Positions 44,953-59,023 of a DNA stretch of 64,000 bases are shown here, in pieces. The notes beneath the pieces are model-generated. The model did no database searches, was not told the DNA's origin, and saw only the letters and a list, made by a program, of their open reading frames with translations. The DNA comes from Tillandsia leiboldiana. Its lineage: Eukaryota; Streptophyta; Magnoliopsida; Poales; Bromeliaceae. How positions within the stretch are numbered: position 1 is the first letter of the stretch; the number at the start of each line of letters is the position of its first letter. The stretch is from contig CM055073.1 in assembly GCA_029204045.2 (NCBI GenBank), positions 27,360,509 to 27,424,508 of the forward strand, given 5' to 3'. Both the position numbers and the translations under genes were made by a program.

Positions 44953-46012
44953 AGGTACCGTTTGGATTGGGGATAAGCCAGAATGAGTTATACCAGGTAT
45001 AAGTATAAAGTAAGGGATAAACCTGGTATAAACCTAAATTGTGTTTGGTTGGGAATGAGGCTTAAACCTGGTTTAAACCTGGTATAAGAAAAGTAGTGTT
45101 TGGATTGGGAATGAAGAATAAGGAGGTATAAAGTTGACTTTTATATTTAATTACGATGTGACCTTTACTTTTATGTATATTATAAATTTGATAATTAAAG
45201 AATGTATTAGAATTATTTAATTATAACAAATCTTATATATTATATTTAATTAATTATATACTATATAAAATTCTATTTAATTTTAATTTGTCTTAAAAAT
45301 AATTTTTAACGATTAAAAATTATAATATTTCGCGATTAAAAATTTAATTTAATTTCAAACAATAACGATCTCACAATAATATTTCAAATTACATCATACC
45401 CGGAAAATACGAGTTTTTAATTAACAGTTCACTTAACATTACATATAAACAAATTAAACTTTTTTACAAAAATTTTAAGTTGGAGTAAAAAAAAATGTTA
45501 ATTTTAAAATGTTAAGTAGGAGTAAAAATTTTAATTTATAAATTTATATAAAATTTAAAAAAATTATAAAAATATTGTATAAATTTTAAAATTAATAATT
45601 TTTTTAAAAAAATAAAATTTTTAGATTTATTAAAATATAAAATTAAAAAAGAATTAAAATTTATAAAATTTAAAATTTAAAATTTAAATATTTTTTATAA
45701 TTTAAAAAAAAAATTTAAAAAAAAAAAAACAACCTGAAGCATAAAAGAAAAAAAAAACCAAAAAAAAAAGAAAAAAAAGAAAAAAAAAAAAAAAGACCTT
45801 CCCAAGGCATGCCTTGGGAAGGGACGGGGACAGAGAGAGAGAGGGAGTAGAGGGTTGGGTTCAAGGGGTTTGGAGTTGGGGGTGGGATATCCCAACCCCA
45901 AATCCGGGGATATCCCCGTTTGGGAAACGGGGATATTCCCAAATGGAGATATTCCAAACGTGTTTGGGGATAAAGGGGATATCCCCTTTATCCCCAATCC
46001 AAACAATAGCTT
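44951..46012. mobile_element. Larger GTTTGG-ended element related to MITE-F
   Basis: Ends GGTACCGTTTGGATTGGGGAT and ATCCCCAATCCAAACAATAG are inverted (shown in part). The inside is very AT-rich with homopolymer runs (45700-45797), then several inverted GGGATATCCCC blocks. The open frames here are low-complexity and not genes. Confidence 0.6.
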
Positions 46013-46045
46013 AGGGTTTAGGGTTTAGGGTTTAGGGTTTAGGAT
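46011..46045 (+). repeat. Short telomere-like (TTTAGGG)n
   Basis: Four and a half TTAGGGT units directly at the right end of the preceding element. Confidence 0.9.
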
Positions 46046-47008
46046 TTGTAAATTCTAAAGCTCAATTATTGTGCAACTTGGATTTGAATAATTCAAACCA
46101 GATCCTACTTTATCCACCATAGATGTATGGACTGCAAGCAATTCAACATGCACCAGCATTAGACCTAGTCAAGTATACCATTGATTTGGATAAGGAGACT
46201 ATTTGTTTTGGACCGAGAATCTGAATACGTAGAAGTGACGCTCGACAAAAACTGTTTATAAAATCTCAATTTATTTTTAATTAAAACCAATCTTTCAAAA
46301 AAATATCTTTGATGAAGATCTAAGCAAGAGCACATCAACGCACAACTTCAACTTTTCAGGCGCAAAATATATTTTATTTTAACTTTTCGTTTCGCTGAAA
46401 ATTTATGTATTAAGCATCTAAATCGAAAGAATAATTTAAAACCAAAAAGTGCCATAATATTTTTGAAACACTTTTTAAAATTTCAAACATCAATCAAAAA
46501 AGTATGGAGAATCATCCAAAGGAGCATAATTAGATTGGACAAAAAGTCAAAGCACATGATTTGAAAGAGTGAGATGAGTGGGTAGGAATAATGTTTGAGC
46601 ACATTGTTGAACTTATTCACAATTGGACTAATAATTGACTTGTCAAAGTCATCTTTTAAGATCATATTAATTGCATGGTACTAGAATAAGTGTCTTATGT
46701 AAGGACTATAGAACATTCCATATAAGGATAAGGTATCCTATAGACATTAATTAATCATGTTGCTTAGGCCCTACTATCTCTATCATATTTACTGGCTATC
46801 CGTAAATTTATGAATTGCAGCAATAATTTTTTTTATTTTTAAACTTACGAATAAAACGGATGAATATTTATTAAATTATAAATATTTTTAGCGCAAGTAT
46901 TTCTATATAAAAGTATTTTGTTGGTAGTTCCCATATCTGCTCGTCTGCCCACGGACGAGTATGGATAAGAATGTTAATTATTTAAAAATTTATAAATAAA
47001 TTTTATTT
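46046..47008. other. Unassigned DNA, no gene seen
   Basis: Mixed AT-rich sequence with no ORF over 60 codons that looks coding and no clear repeat. Confidence 0.5.
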
Positions 47009-47213
47009 TACTATAATAAAATTATGCTATAGCGACACTTATTATTAGTGTAGCTATATGTGCTGTTGCTAGAGTGTATAGCGATACATTTTTATAATGT
47101 ATTCCAAAAATATGTTCTCATAATCTAATTTTGAATATAGATGGAATATAAATAAGACGCTTAAACAAAAGTATCGCAAACATGTGTCCCTATAATCTAA
47201 TTTTGTCGTAGTG
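47009..47213. mobile_element. CACTA-type MITE copy
   Basis: TACTATAATAAAATTATGC to TAATTTTGTCGTAGTG with AGCGACACTT, GTATAGCGATACAT and GTGTCCCTATAATC inside; same family as 51018-51274, slightly shortened. Confidence 0.75.
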
Positions 47214-47401
47214 TTCATACTCAAATAATCCGCGAATACAATAATTAATCTGCTCGTGGATTGTCCAATTCGCTCGTTTGTCAGATCTAAAATTGTTGTT
47301 TCTAGAATTTGAAAAGTTTTGACTATAGAAGAGTTTGATTCCACTTCAAACTAGGACTTTGATAAACAAACAACTAAAATACAATTCTTAGCTAGAATCT
47401 T

Positions 47402-47785
47402 TAGGGTGCGTTTGGAATGGGGTTAAGGTAGAATTAGCTAAACCTGGGATAAGTATAAAGTATGGAACTAGAGCTAAAAAGCGTTTGGGATGGTTACAGG
47501 GATAAGAGATTTTGTGTTTGGTTTAATAATGAGGAATAAGGAAAAGAGAGAGAGGAGAGAGAGGGATTTGTGATGATGAGAGTGTATTGGGAAGAGAGAA
47601 ATGAGGAGAGGATGGGTAGTTTGGTAAAAAAAAAAAATTATAAAATAATAAGTAAGAACTGTTGTTCCAGGTTATTCTAGTTGTACTGGGATAAGCAATA
47701 CCGGTTGATTCCAGATGCGTTTGGTAGAATAAAAGGGATAACCCCCTTATTCCCGATTCCATCCCAATACCAAACGGCCCCCTAT
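47402..47785. mobile_element. MITE-F copy
   Basis: Ends AGGGTGCGTTTGGAATGGGG and CCCAATACCAAACGGCCCCC. Shares GTTTGGGATGGTTACAGGG and TTCTAGTTGTACTGGGATAAG with the copy at 44546. Confidence 0.7.
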
Positions 47786-48650
<865 letters not shown>

Positions 48651-48685
<35 letters not shown>

Positions 48686-49489
48686 TATAAAATTATTAAT
48701 TGCACTATATTAATATTTATTATTTATGTCAAAATATTATAATTAATTATTTTTATTAAATTTAAAATGAAGTAGAATTTGAAAAAAAATAAATTATTTT
48801 TATAATAAATTATATTTTATAATAAATTATTTTATTAATAATTTTTATTAAATCATATTTTATATCTTAGAAACGTTGCAAAACAAAAATAATTTTATAT
48901 TTATTCCTAATCATTTTGAAATTGTAAGTTATTCTAGAAATAAAAAAATTGATTCTAATATTCGTTATCTTCGAGCCGAACCGACCAAGCACATGTCTAA
49001 TCAAAACTGCAAGAGAAAGCCTCGCACAAACCTTTACAAAATAAAACCTCACATAGCTACAAAAAAAAAGAAGAAGAAGAAAAAATAAAAGGTAGGAGAA
49101 TAAAGTTATTTTTGCTGGTTTGAATTGTAACTTAGGAAGAGAAAAAAAAGAAAAATGGAGAAAAATGAAGAAAAAAAAAAAAAAACATTCCACAACTATA
49201 AAATTTTTTTTCCTCCAACAGTAGGGAGAAAAAATAATTTTTTTCATTTCTTGCTTTAATATGTAAATTACATCACAAAAAAATTGCTTTTTTTTTTTTC
49301 TTTTCGCGATGCTGTTCTTTTCATCCAAATTAACGAAGCATATAATTTTAAATTATTATAGATTAATTCAACACTCCTGCTTTAATACCATAATTTTAAC
49401 CAATTAAATAGTAAGCTACGGGGATTTAATCCTCCGACCTAAAGCTATGGGACTCAATACTAAATAGCTCTAAAATCATATATGTTACG
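48651..49489. other. AT-rich DNA, no gene seen
   Basis: TA tract at 48651-48681, then low-complexity A-rich and T-rich stretches (49060-49085, 49290-49310). Open frames here are lysine or phenylalanine runs from homopolymers. Confidence 0.6.
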
Positions 49490-49700
49490 TAAAAAATTGA
49501 TTGTGTCGAAAAAGACCGAAGATTAGTCCTAACATGAATGCGTAACACAATGAAACCAAAATTTTTAAATACAAAATGTAATTTTCTTTATATTGTACGT
49601 AAAAGATTGATTGTGTCGAAAAAGACCGAAGATTAGTCCTAACATGAATGCGTAACACAATGAAACCAAAATTTTTAAATACAAAATGTAATTTTCTTTA
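49490..49700. repeat. Tandem duplication, 110-bp unit
   Basis: ATTGATTGTGTCGAAAAAG begins at 49496 and 49606; units are near identical. Confidence 0.9.
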
Positions 49701-50390
49701 TATTGTTCATGTTGTCAATTTTGATTTTATACATTAGGACAAGATTCTTGATGTGATCTTATCCCTTATCTTTGTGTACAATTCTATTTGATAGAAATTT
49801 GAATAGGAAAAAGAAAGAGTCATAGGTCACTTCAAATAATTTTTAGAATAAATTATAAAAAAAAATTTTGTAATATTCCGTTTTTTTACTTTATCCTCCT
49901 GTCTTTTAAAAGTCTATATTTTGCCTCCTCGTAATTATCGAAATATGCATTTACCCCCCACCGTCATCATTCCGTGAGTGAACCGTCAATTTTTTAAAAA
50001 ATATTATTAGATATATCCAAAATACCTTTCAAAAATAACGGAAAATAAGCTAAAACTTATTCTCTCTCCAATATAAGGTAAGGACATTTTCGTCAATTTA
50101 TCTCCTCCGTTAACGCTGTTACCCTCTAAAGACAATTCAGTAATTACGAGAGGACAAAATATAGGCTTTTAAAAGACAGAGAAACAAAATGAAAAATCGA
50201 AATATTACAGAAAAATTTTCTGTAATTTAGCCTTTTCTTTATATTGTTCATATTGTCAATTTTGATTTTATACATTAGGACAAGATTCTTGATGTGATCT
50301 TATCCCTTATCTTTGTGTACATTTCTATTTGATAGAAATTTGAATAGGAAAAAGAAAGAGTCATAGGTCACTTCAAATAATTTTTTTGAG
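49695..50390. repeat. 155-bp direct repeats flanking a MITE
   Basis: TATTGTTCAT(G/A)TTGTCAATT begins at 49701 and 50242 and both copies continue with near identity for about 155 bp to CACTTCAAATAATTTTT. The MITE at 49845-50235 lies between them. Confidence 0.85.
49845..50235. mobile_element. MITE with long inverted repeats (about 390 bp)
   Basis: AAATTATAAAAAAAAATTTTG, GTCTTTTAAAAGTCTATATTT and CCTCCTCGTAATTA on the left have inverted partners TAATTACGAGAGGAC, AATATAGGCTTTTAAAAGAC and TTTTCTGTAATTTA on the right. Confidence 0.75.
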
Positions 50391-50669
50391 AATAAGTGGA
50401 ATAAGAAAAAGTGAAAAATATGCTTAATTATAGCTCCCCATAAGAAGAGTTTGCTCACTTAATTAGGGGCACTAGCTCTAATGGCATAATTCTTATTCCC
50501 TCCCAACTTATATAATTTGAACTTTTAGTATTTCAAAAGCAAAATTAAAGCAAATTTATTGAACCACTTTATGCCTTAAACATTCTCACTTGATTAGAAT
50601 GAAACCTAATAAATGAACATTCTCACTTGATTAGAATGAAACCTAATAAATGATATATATATATAAAAG

Positions 50670-51121
50670 AGCACCAAATTCCAACTTTATCCCTTCTCCA
50701 ATTATAGTGTAAATTTGTACCATCATGGTAATTAATTATTATTCATTACAAACCAAAAGTTTTTAGAAGATCTAGAGACCATGTACAATCACTACAACAA
50801 AATTAGGCTATAGCGATATTTTTAAGTATTTTTAAAATCTAAAAAGGTGTCGCTGGCAAAAATATCAGCACTTATTATAAGTGTTGCTATATGTAAGAGC
50901 ACCAAATTCCAACTTTATCCCTTCTCCAATTATAGTGTAAATTTGTACCATCATGGTAATTAATTATTATTCATTACAAACCAAAAGTTTTTAGAAGATC
51001 TAGAGACCATGTACAATCACTACAACAAAATTAGGCTATAGCGACATTTTTAAGTATTTTTAAAATCTAAAAAGGTGTCGCTGGCAAAAATATCAGCACT
51101 TATTATAAGTGTTGCTATATG
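50670..51121. repeat. Tandem duplication, 228-bp unit, including part of a CACTA-type MITE
   Basis: GCACCAAATTCCAACTTTAT begins at 50671 and 50899 and the copies are nearly identical. The first ends inside the MITE (50790-50896); the second continues into the full MITE at 51018. Confidence 0.9.
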
Positions 51122-51274
51122 TGCCGTCGCTATGGTGTATAGCGACACATTTTTGTAATGTGTACCAAAAATGTGTCCCTATAACCTAATTTTGAATATA
51201 GATGAAATATAAATAGGACACTTATACAAAAGTGTCACAAGCATGTGTCCCTATAACCTAATTTTGTTGTAGTG
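51018..51274. mobile_element. CACTA-type MITE, complete copy (257 bp)
   Basis: Terminal inverted repeats CACTACAACAAAATTAGG and CCTAATTTTGTTGTAGTG, flanked by AAT on both sides, the 3-bp duplication typical of CACTA transposons. Inner inverted motifs GTGTCGC and GCGACAC. Confidence 0.85.
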
Positions 51275-51312
51275 AATTGAAATTCATTTTATACATAGAA
51301 AGCTATATATTA

Positions 51313-51549
51313 AGAAAAATGCTTGTTGTACACTTCAAACGGGATGTACATCTTACATCTCACATATTTTAGGATAGAGTGAATTTCACTCGTTACTTCG
51401 AAGTGACGAGTGAAAGAGTCTCTATTCTAGAATGGACAGGATGTATATCGTATATTTCAATTCGAAGTGACGAGTGAAAGAGTCTCCATTCTAGAATGAA
51501 CAGAATGTATATCGTATATTTTAAAAGGGGTGTACGAATAGTATTGCCC
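51313..51549. mobile_element. MITE-A, AT-rich variant with an internal duplication
   Basis: AAAATGCTTGTTGTACAC start and GGGGTGTACGAATAGTATTG end. The segment TTCGAAGTGACGAGTGAAAG with its sequel occurs twice (about 51396 and 51462). Confidence 0.7.
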
Positions 51550-51597
51550 ATATTTTAGACAATAAGATCTCTCCTTGAAGCATGCATATATGTTTGC

Positions 51598-51826
51598 CAC
51601 TACAACAAAATTATGCTATAGCGACACTTGTAAATGTTGCTAAATGCTAAAAAAATACTGCTGAAAAAAATACCGACACTTGTCATTAGTATCGCTATAT
51701 GTGCTGTCGCTAGGGTGTATAGCGACACATTATAGAATCTAATTTTGAATATAGATGAACTCTAAATGGGACACTCGTAAAAAAATGTCACAAATATTGC
51801 CCATGTAACCTAATTTTATTGTAGTG
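51598..51826. mobile_element. CACTA-type MITE copy
   Basis: CACTACAACAAAATTATGC to TAATTTTATTGTAGTG; same internal order as 51018-51274 with a small deletion. Confidence 0.8.
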
Positions 51827-51895
51827 AATTGTATCGTCTTATACAATACTAATCCACCACGTGAGGCGCTAATTAAGCCTGTTTAAGATTCTCAC

Positions 51896-51937
<42 letters not shown>

Positions 51938-52341
51938 ATATCACAAAGATTCGCATAAACATAATAAAATATGGCAAAAAAAAGAAACGGGCATGCACTC
52001 GTGCACCTACTACTGTACGCGTACGAACCCTGGGAATGTATTCATGTACTATATGCACTATTTTTATGCGTATTTTAAGTTTGAATTGTGCTTAAATATC
52101 CTCTTCCTGTGCATCCACTTTTGTTTTATAAGATCAAGACATTGGTGTGGGTGTAACATAGAGACTTGGCATGGTTTGTCACCCTCTTATGGAACCAATT
52201 CTAAGTTCTAAGTAAAATTGCAGTGGGTAAATTTAGAGAGAGAGAGAGAGATTCCTTTTTGTACACACATTGGAGTTGGATCTAGCACAGTTCTCAAAAA
52301 AAACCATTCCCTTCACATGCAAGCATTAGGGTTAAAAAAGG

Positions 52342-52347
<6 letters not shown>
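51827..52347. other. Unassigned DNA with CT and GA runs
   Basis: (CT)n at 51900-51934 and (GA)n near 52232-52249. An open frame at 51993-52211 has no recognisable protein. Confidence 0.5.

Positions 52348-52384
<37 letters not shown>
52348..52384. repeat. (TA)n microsatellite
   Basis: TA run on the left border of a MITE-A copy. Confidence 0.95.
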
Positions 52385-52386
<2 letters not shown>

Positions 52387-52556
52387 AAAATGCTATGTGT
52401 ACACCCGTAAGGAGTGTACATCTTACACCCCCACCCATCTAAGGGTGGGGGTGTGATGATGGGTCACTTGATGTGACCCGTAAAAAATATCGCCACCATT
52501 AAAATAGTGGAGATGTATGATGTACACCCCTTCGGGGTGTACATGTAGCATTGCTC
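52385..52556. mobile_element. MITE-A copy, reverse orientation
   Basis: GGAAAATGCTATGTGTACACC start and GGGGTGTACATGTAGCATTG end, with the same interior as 59717-59888 in reverse (GGTCACTTGATGTGACCC). Confidence 0.85.
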
Positions 52557-53051
52557 ATATATATATTAGGTTGGAGTTGGTTTAATTAATGGACCAAAAC
52601 AATCAAAATTTTTGATAGAACTTGAGTGGTTTTACAAATTAATATCATTAATAAATCAAATATTATTATCTTAAACTAAAAATGAAAAGTGTTGTCTTAA
52701 TTTTTATATATACTTAATACCATAATTAGGAATAACTAAACAATAAATGGAGAGGTATTATTAGTTAGTTTTATGTTAATTTGTTGCTATAAATGCTGCA
52801 AACTATTCCATAGTAAGAAAGTCATGATGTGTATTTTGTGCATGCTCTATGAATAGATATCTAGTCAAGTAATTCAACAATTGTTACAATCTATGACAAC
52901 AAGGTTTTGTTTGAATATCACAATAAATTATTTAATAATAATTTATTTTTAATATATATATATATGATTTGAATAAGATAGTTTATTTTATTTTATTATG
53001 ATAACATAATTTGAAAGCTGAATATGATATTCATTCAAGATATTTAATCAC
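52557..53051. other. AT-rich DNA, no gene seen
   Basis: No repeat border or coding signal found. Confidence 0.5.
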
Positions 53052-53310
53052 CATTATAATAAAATTAAGTTATAGGAATACATGTTTGTGACACTCTTTT
53101 GCAAGTATTTTATTTATAGTCCATCTATATTCAAAATTAGATTATAGGGACATATTTTTGGGACACATTATAGTAATGTGTCACTGTACACCATAACGAC
53201 GGCACATATAGCGACACTAATGATAAGTGTTGGTATTTTTTCTAGCAGCATTTTTTTTAGTTTTTTAGCAACATTTAAAAGTGTCACTATAGCATAATTT
53301 TATTGTAGTG
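53052..53310. mobile_element. CACTA-type MITE, inverted copy
   Basis: CATTATAATAAAATTAAG to TAATTTTATTGTAGTG, with TGTGTCACTGTACACC and CATATAGCGACACTAATG in reverse order to the 51018 copy. Confidence 0.75.
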
Positions 53311-54265
53311 CATATTCTTGTTACTTGAAAATGCCACTATTGTTACCTCAAAAAAAGAGATATGTAATAGTTTAAATGTTTAGTTTAAATTTATATTTCT
53401 CATTTTATGATATTCTCTCTCTGTACGGTTTTATAATTGTATTAATTTTTCGTCGAAATTCATATACTAGTTTTGGACAAACAGGAAAGATTTGATTTGT
53501 CCGGCAGGTCTATGCGTGTGTCTGAACTAATCAAATAAGTAATTTCAGGACGTGACCGGATCAGAACAATACACTAATATAAAATAAATGTAAAATTAAA
53601 AAGTATTGCGGGAGATGAAAATTTAGAGTTAAATATAAAAAATAGGAATTAAACTCATGATCTCATAGAACAAGAAAAATTAGAATTGATTCAGTATCAC
53701 TAGTTTAATGGGTGTGGGATAATAATTTACTAATCCCTTTAAATTGGTATAAAGAAGTGGGGGGAGAGAAAGGGATTCCCAAAAAGATGCCCTTCAAAAA
53801 ACATGGACAAGTTTTGAATACTACTGTGGACATGCATGGGTTTCAAGGGAGGAGGAAGAAGGAGACCCCAAACACTTCTTTTCCCATTTTTTTTTTTTTA
53901 ATTAAAAAAATTTATTATTAATTTATATATTTATTAATTTGTTTATTCATTTATTTTGAAAGGGGTGTGTGGTCCACTACTCCTTTTAATGGTCAAACAA
54001 CAACAACAAAACAATAAATCCTCTCCCCCCTCGTGCAATGTAATCAGGTGGATATGTAAGAGCTTCTCATGTGGGTATTACTCTCCCTTTTACTACTACT
54101 ACTACTACTATTTCTACTACTTTTCCTCTTTTCTCTTTTTTCTTTTTCTTTTTTTTTTTTTCCCTTTTTTTGGGTCTCAATGTGGGACATGGTCAAACAC
54201 AACACAACACACATTGAATATATATATATTTATTTATTTTATGGGTAAAAATATGTGGAGACTCC
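53311..54265. other. Unassigned DNA, no gene seen
   Basis: 53700-54220 is more even in composition, with a (TAC)n run near 54090-54115 and T-rich stretches. Short open frames (53712-53921, 53956-54318) show no known protein features. Confidence 0.5.
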
Positions 54266-54269
54266 GGTG

Positions 54270-54420
54270 GCAATCCAACTCGCTGTTCGCGAGTGAGCTC
54301 GTGTTCGGCTCGAAATGAGCTCCAGATCGAATCGCTCGTTTAGTAAATGAGCCGAACACGAGCCGAATTTTTTAGCTCGTTTAATAAACGAGCCGAACAC
54401 GAGCGAGATAACAGCTCGAA
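54270..54420. repeat. GAGCCGAACACGAGC nested-palindrome repeat
   Basis: GAGCTCGTGTTCGGCTCG and its reverse complement alternate several times, forming overlapping hairpins. Confidence 0.75.
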
Positions 54421-54433
54421 TATATATATATAT

Positions 54434-54772
<339 letters not shown>

Positions 54773-54867
54773 TTACTATTTAGATTTTTAGACTATCAAT
54801 TTTGTATGAATTTTAATTATTAGATTAAAATTTTAATTTTTTAATTTTCTTTCAACTTTCCATCTAA

Positions 54868-55042
54868 GAGTAGGAATTCGCGAGCCAGCTCGTGTTCGGC
54901 TCGTTAATAAACGAGCCGAACACGAGCCGAATTTTTCAGCTCGATATTTAAACGAGCCAGCTCGTGTTCGGCTCGTTTATTAAAAAAACGAGCCGAACAC
55001 GAGCCGACCGTAGCTCGCTCGTATTCGGCTCGTTGACACCTC
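54868..55042. repeat. GAGCCGAACACGAGC nested-palindrome repeat, second copy
   Basis: Four or more alternating CTCGTGTTCGGCTCG and CGAGCCGAACACGAG blocks, ending CGGCTCGTTGACACCTC. That end resembles plant hAT termini (GAGGTGTCAA), an inference. Confidence 0.75.
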
Positions 55043-56270
55043 AGAGACTCCTCACCTATAATTTCATTCTAAAATAAATATTTCAGCTATTTTTTTTTGG
55101 TATCGACTATATCTGACACAGTTGATTAAGATTTTAATAGTTGATACTTAAGATTTCAAGTTCAAAGTCTAATTATTTTGTATTAATTTCAAGTTGAATT
55201 CAAATCTAATTTTAAAAATGAACAAATTAAGCACATGAATTGCTATCTCGAAATAATCTGAACTATGACTTGTTTTAAAATAACTATATAATATTTCAAA
55301 ATTTTGATTTTAGTATCTAAATTTTCTATTTACTCTATTTTTTGATTGCACGTTAATAAGAGTTGTAAAATAACATAAATAAAATAAAATAAAATAAAAT
55401 GTTGGATAATAAAATTAAAATTTTTAAAAATTAGATAGTCGCTCAAAAAGAATTATAGTTTAAATAACCTCCATATAATTTTACTTTTTTTTTATTTGAA
55501 ACCCTTTCAACTTTTTTTTATTTGACTTTTCATACTTAGTTAAGTTAATTAATAATTCTATCAAATAAATTTAGTAACTTTATGAGTTATTTACCGCTAA
55601 TTTACGACCTAATTTAATGTGCTAAAGAGTAATTAAATTTGTTATATATATTTGGTAAAATCGCCAATGAATTTTGTATATTAGTAAGGTTTTTTTGAAA
55701 AAAATTATTTAATTGGAAGAAATTAGAAGTTGAAAAAGTTCTCAATCCAAAAATGAAAAAAAGGAAACCGTCGAGGGGGCTTTTTCAAAAAGAACTATAG
55801 CTGAGGGGGTTCGTATACATTTTGACCTACTAGATCTTATTTGTATGGAAAACACTTTTCATGTGGGAGTGTGGTCGTATTAGTTAGGTTTGGATTCTTT
55901 TGGATTTGGTCCACAATTTAGACCTTAGACCCACCAAACCCACAAAATTAGACCGGTCCGGTTCGAACCTATTCTTTTGAATTTGGTCCACGATTTAGAC
56001 CTTAGACCCACCAAACCCACAAAATTAGACCGGTCCGGTTCGAACCTAGCTACTTATTATTATTATTATTATTATTTGTTTGGCTAAATTACACTTTTAT
56101 TTGGTCCTCGAACTATTCAAACTATGATCTGTGAAATATTTTGATCCTTAAATTTTAATTAAATTATAAAATTTTATTATAAAATTTAGGTTGTTCGAGT
56201 GAAAAATTATGATAAATTTAAATTTAAAAATTAAAATATCGCATATTTAATAGTTTGAGATTGAAAGTGT
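55043..56270. other. Unassigned DNA with a 77-bp tandem duplication
   Basis: TTTGGTCCAC(A/G)ATTTAGACC begins at 55905 and 55982 and both copies run to CCGGTTCGAACCTA. An (ATT)n run follows near 56050. No gene seen. Confidence 0.65.
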
Positions 56271-56395
56271 CACTACAATAAAATTATACTATAACGACAC
56301 TTATAAGTGACCCTAAAAAATTAAAAAAAAAATGCTGCTAAAAAAAAATACCGACACTTCAATTTTAATTTTGTTTCATTGCTAGAATACGCCGC
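56271..56395. mobile_element. CACTA-type MITE, truncated
   Basis: CACTACAATAAAATTATAC start with AACGACACTTATAAG; lost before its middle. Confidence 0.6.
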
Positions 56396-56574
56396 TAAAC
56401 AAGATATATATCAAAATAATTATCGTCTTATAACTATAGCTATAGCTAGAGTCTCCCTATTTTAAATTCAAATCTATAATTGTGATGTAAAATTCTTAAA
56501 ATTTGAAACAAGCATATGTATGAAATATAATATGACTAAAGTTTTTAACTTGACTAGCATATCAACCGATATAT

Positions 56575-57030
56575 ATAACTGTGTTACTATATTATTAATA
56601 ACACCAAGTCATTGGTGTTACTAAGTTTTTGACTATTGGATGAAGTGATGTGCGGCTAGAATGATAGTAGGACCCTAGGATTTAGTAGGTAATTGGTTGA
56701 ATAGTATTATCTAAGGATTGAAAATGATCAAAACGGTAGAAAATTTGGTGTGTATATATACATATATAGAACTAGGCTACTATGCTATCGATAGCACTAA
56801 GTCCTTGGTGCTATTTGGCTTTTGACCCTTGGATGAGGAGATGTGTGCCAAGTTTTCTACCGTTAGATCTACTCCTTTAATCATTTTTACCCAGTAGATC
56901 ATACTATTTTTCTAATCACCCACTAAATCCTAGAGGCTCACTATCATCCTAACCGCACATTCTTTCATCCAAGGGTTAAAAACTTATTAGTACCAATGAT
57001 TTGGTGCTATTAATAATATAGCAACCTAGT
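56575..57030. mobile_element. Two MITE-B copies, one partial
   Basis: 56575-56755 has GTTACTATATTATTAATAAC and GATGAAGTGATGTGCGGC but lacks its end. 56772-57030 is complete with CTATGCTATCGATAGCAC and GGTGCTATTAATAATATAG. Confidence 0.7.
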
Positions 57031-57043
57031 TATATATATATAT

Positions 57044-57244
57044 AGTAGAGCTTATATGTTTTTAAAAATACAAACGCATTTATGCTTGTGAATTTCTTAC
57101 CATTGGATTTGTATTGGAATTTGTGCTTTTTAGTTTATCTTTCTCTCTCTTTAGTTAACTTTATAAAAGCACAAATCCCAATACAAATACAATAGTAAAA
57201 AATTCACAAGCATGAATTGTCTTATACTTTTGAAAGTATATAAG

Positions 57245-57247
<3 letters not shown>
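57044..57247. mobile_element. MITE-C copy
   Basis: Inverted arms: AGTAGAGCTTATATGTTTTT, GCTTGTGAATTTCTTACCATT and GGATTTGTATTGG against CCAATACAAATAC, AGTAAAAAATTCACAAGC and AAAGTATATAAGCT. About 200 bp, between TA runs. Confidence 0.75.
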
Positions 57248-57310
<63 letters not shown>

Positions 57311-57316
<6 letters not shown>

Positions 57317-57542
57317 GGGCTGGAATGCTATTGATAGCACCAGCCCAACTTTGCCACCCATTTTATACCCTTTGGATTGCGTTGAGATTTGTGAAAGCTA
57401 TTTAATTTTTACTTTTTCTTTTTACTTTTTCTTTTTTCTTTTTTTCATTAAATAGCTTTCACAAATCTCAACGCAATCCAAAGGGTATAAAATGGGTGGC
57501 AAAGTTGGGCTGGTGCTATCAATAGCATTCCAGCCCAACTCT
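57311..57542. mobile_element. Perfect inverted repeat, 96-bp arms, 40-bp loop
   Basis: 57311-57406 and 57447-57542 are exact reverse complements over 96 bp. The loop is C/T-rich (CTTTTT repeats). Arm ends carry AATGCTATTGATAGCACC, a MITE-B style end, and GTTGGGCTGG...CCAGCCCAAC makes a smaller hairpin inside each arm. Flanked by GA/TA runs on the left and a TA run on the right. Confidence 0.9.
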
Positions 57543-57560
57543 ATATATATATATATATAT

Positions 57561-58582
<1,022 letters not shown>

Positions 58583-58585
58583 CAT

Positions 58586-58791
58586 AGTAGAACTTATATA
58601 CTTTTAAAAGTACAAGCTTATTCATACTTGTGAATTTTTTACCATTGGATTTGTATTGGGATTTGTGTTTTTGTAAAATCAACTAAAGAGAGAGAAAAAG
58701 AAAAGTACAATTGCACAAATCTCAATGCAAATCCAATAGTAAAAAGTTCACAAGCATAGTTTGACTTGTACTTTCAAAAATATATAAACTC

Positions 58792-58795
<4 letters not shown>
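58586..58795. mobile_element. MITE-C copy
   Basis: AGTAGAACTTATATACTTTT start and AAAAATATATAAACTCTACT end; inner CTTGTGAATTTTTTACCATT pairs with AGTAAAAAGTTCACAAG. Confidence 0.75.
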
Positions 58796-58871
<76 letters not shown>

Positions 58872-59023
58872 TGGAATACTATCGATAGCACCAAGTTATT
58901 AGTGCTATTAATTTTTTAGCCATTGGATTAAAAGATGTGCGGTTAGGATGATAGTGGTCCCCTAGGGTTTAGTGGGTGGTTGGTTAAAAAGTAAAAATTC
59001 TATGGGACCATTATAATTCCAAT

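Noticed and set aside
48867..49328. 153-codon minus-strand open frame
   Set aside because: Lys/Phe-rich low-complexity product of homopolymer runs.
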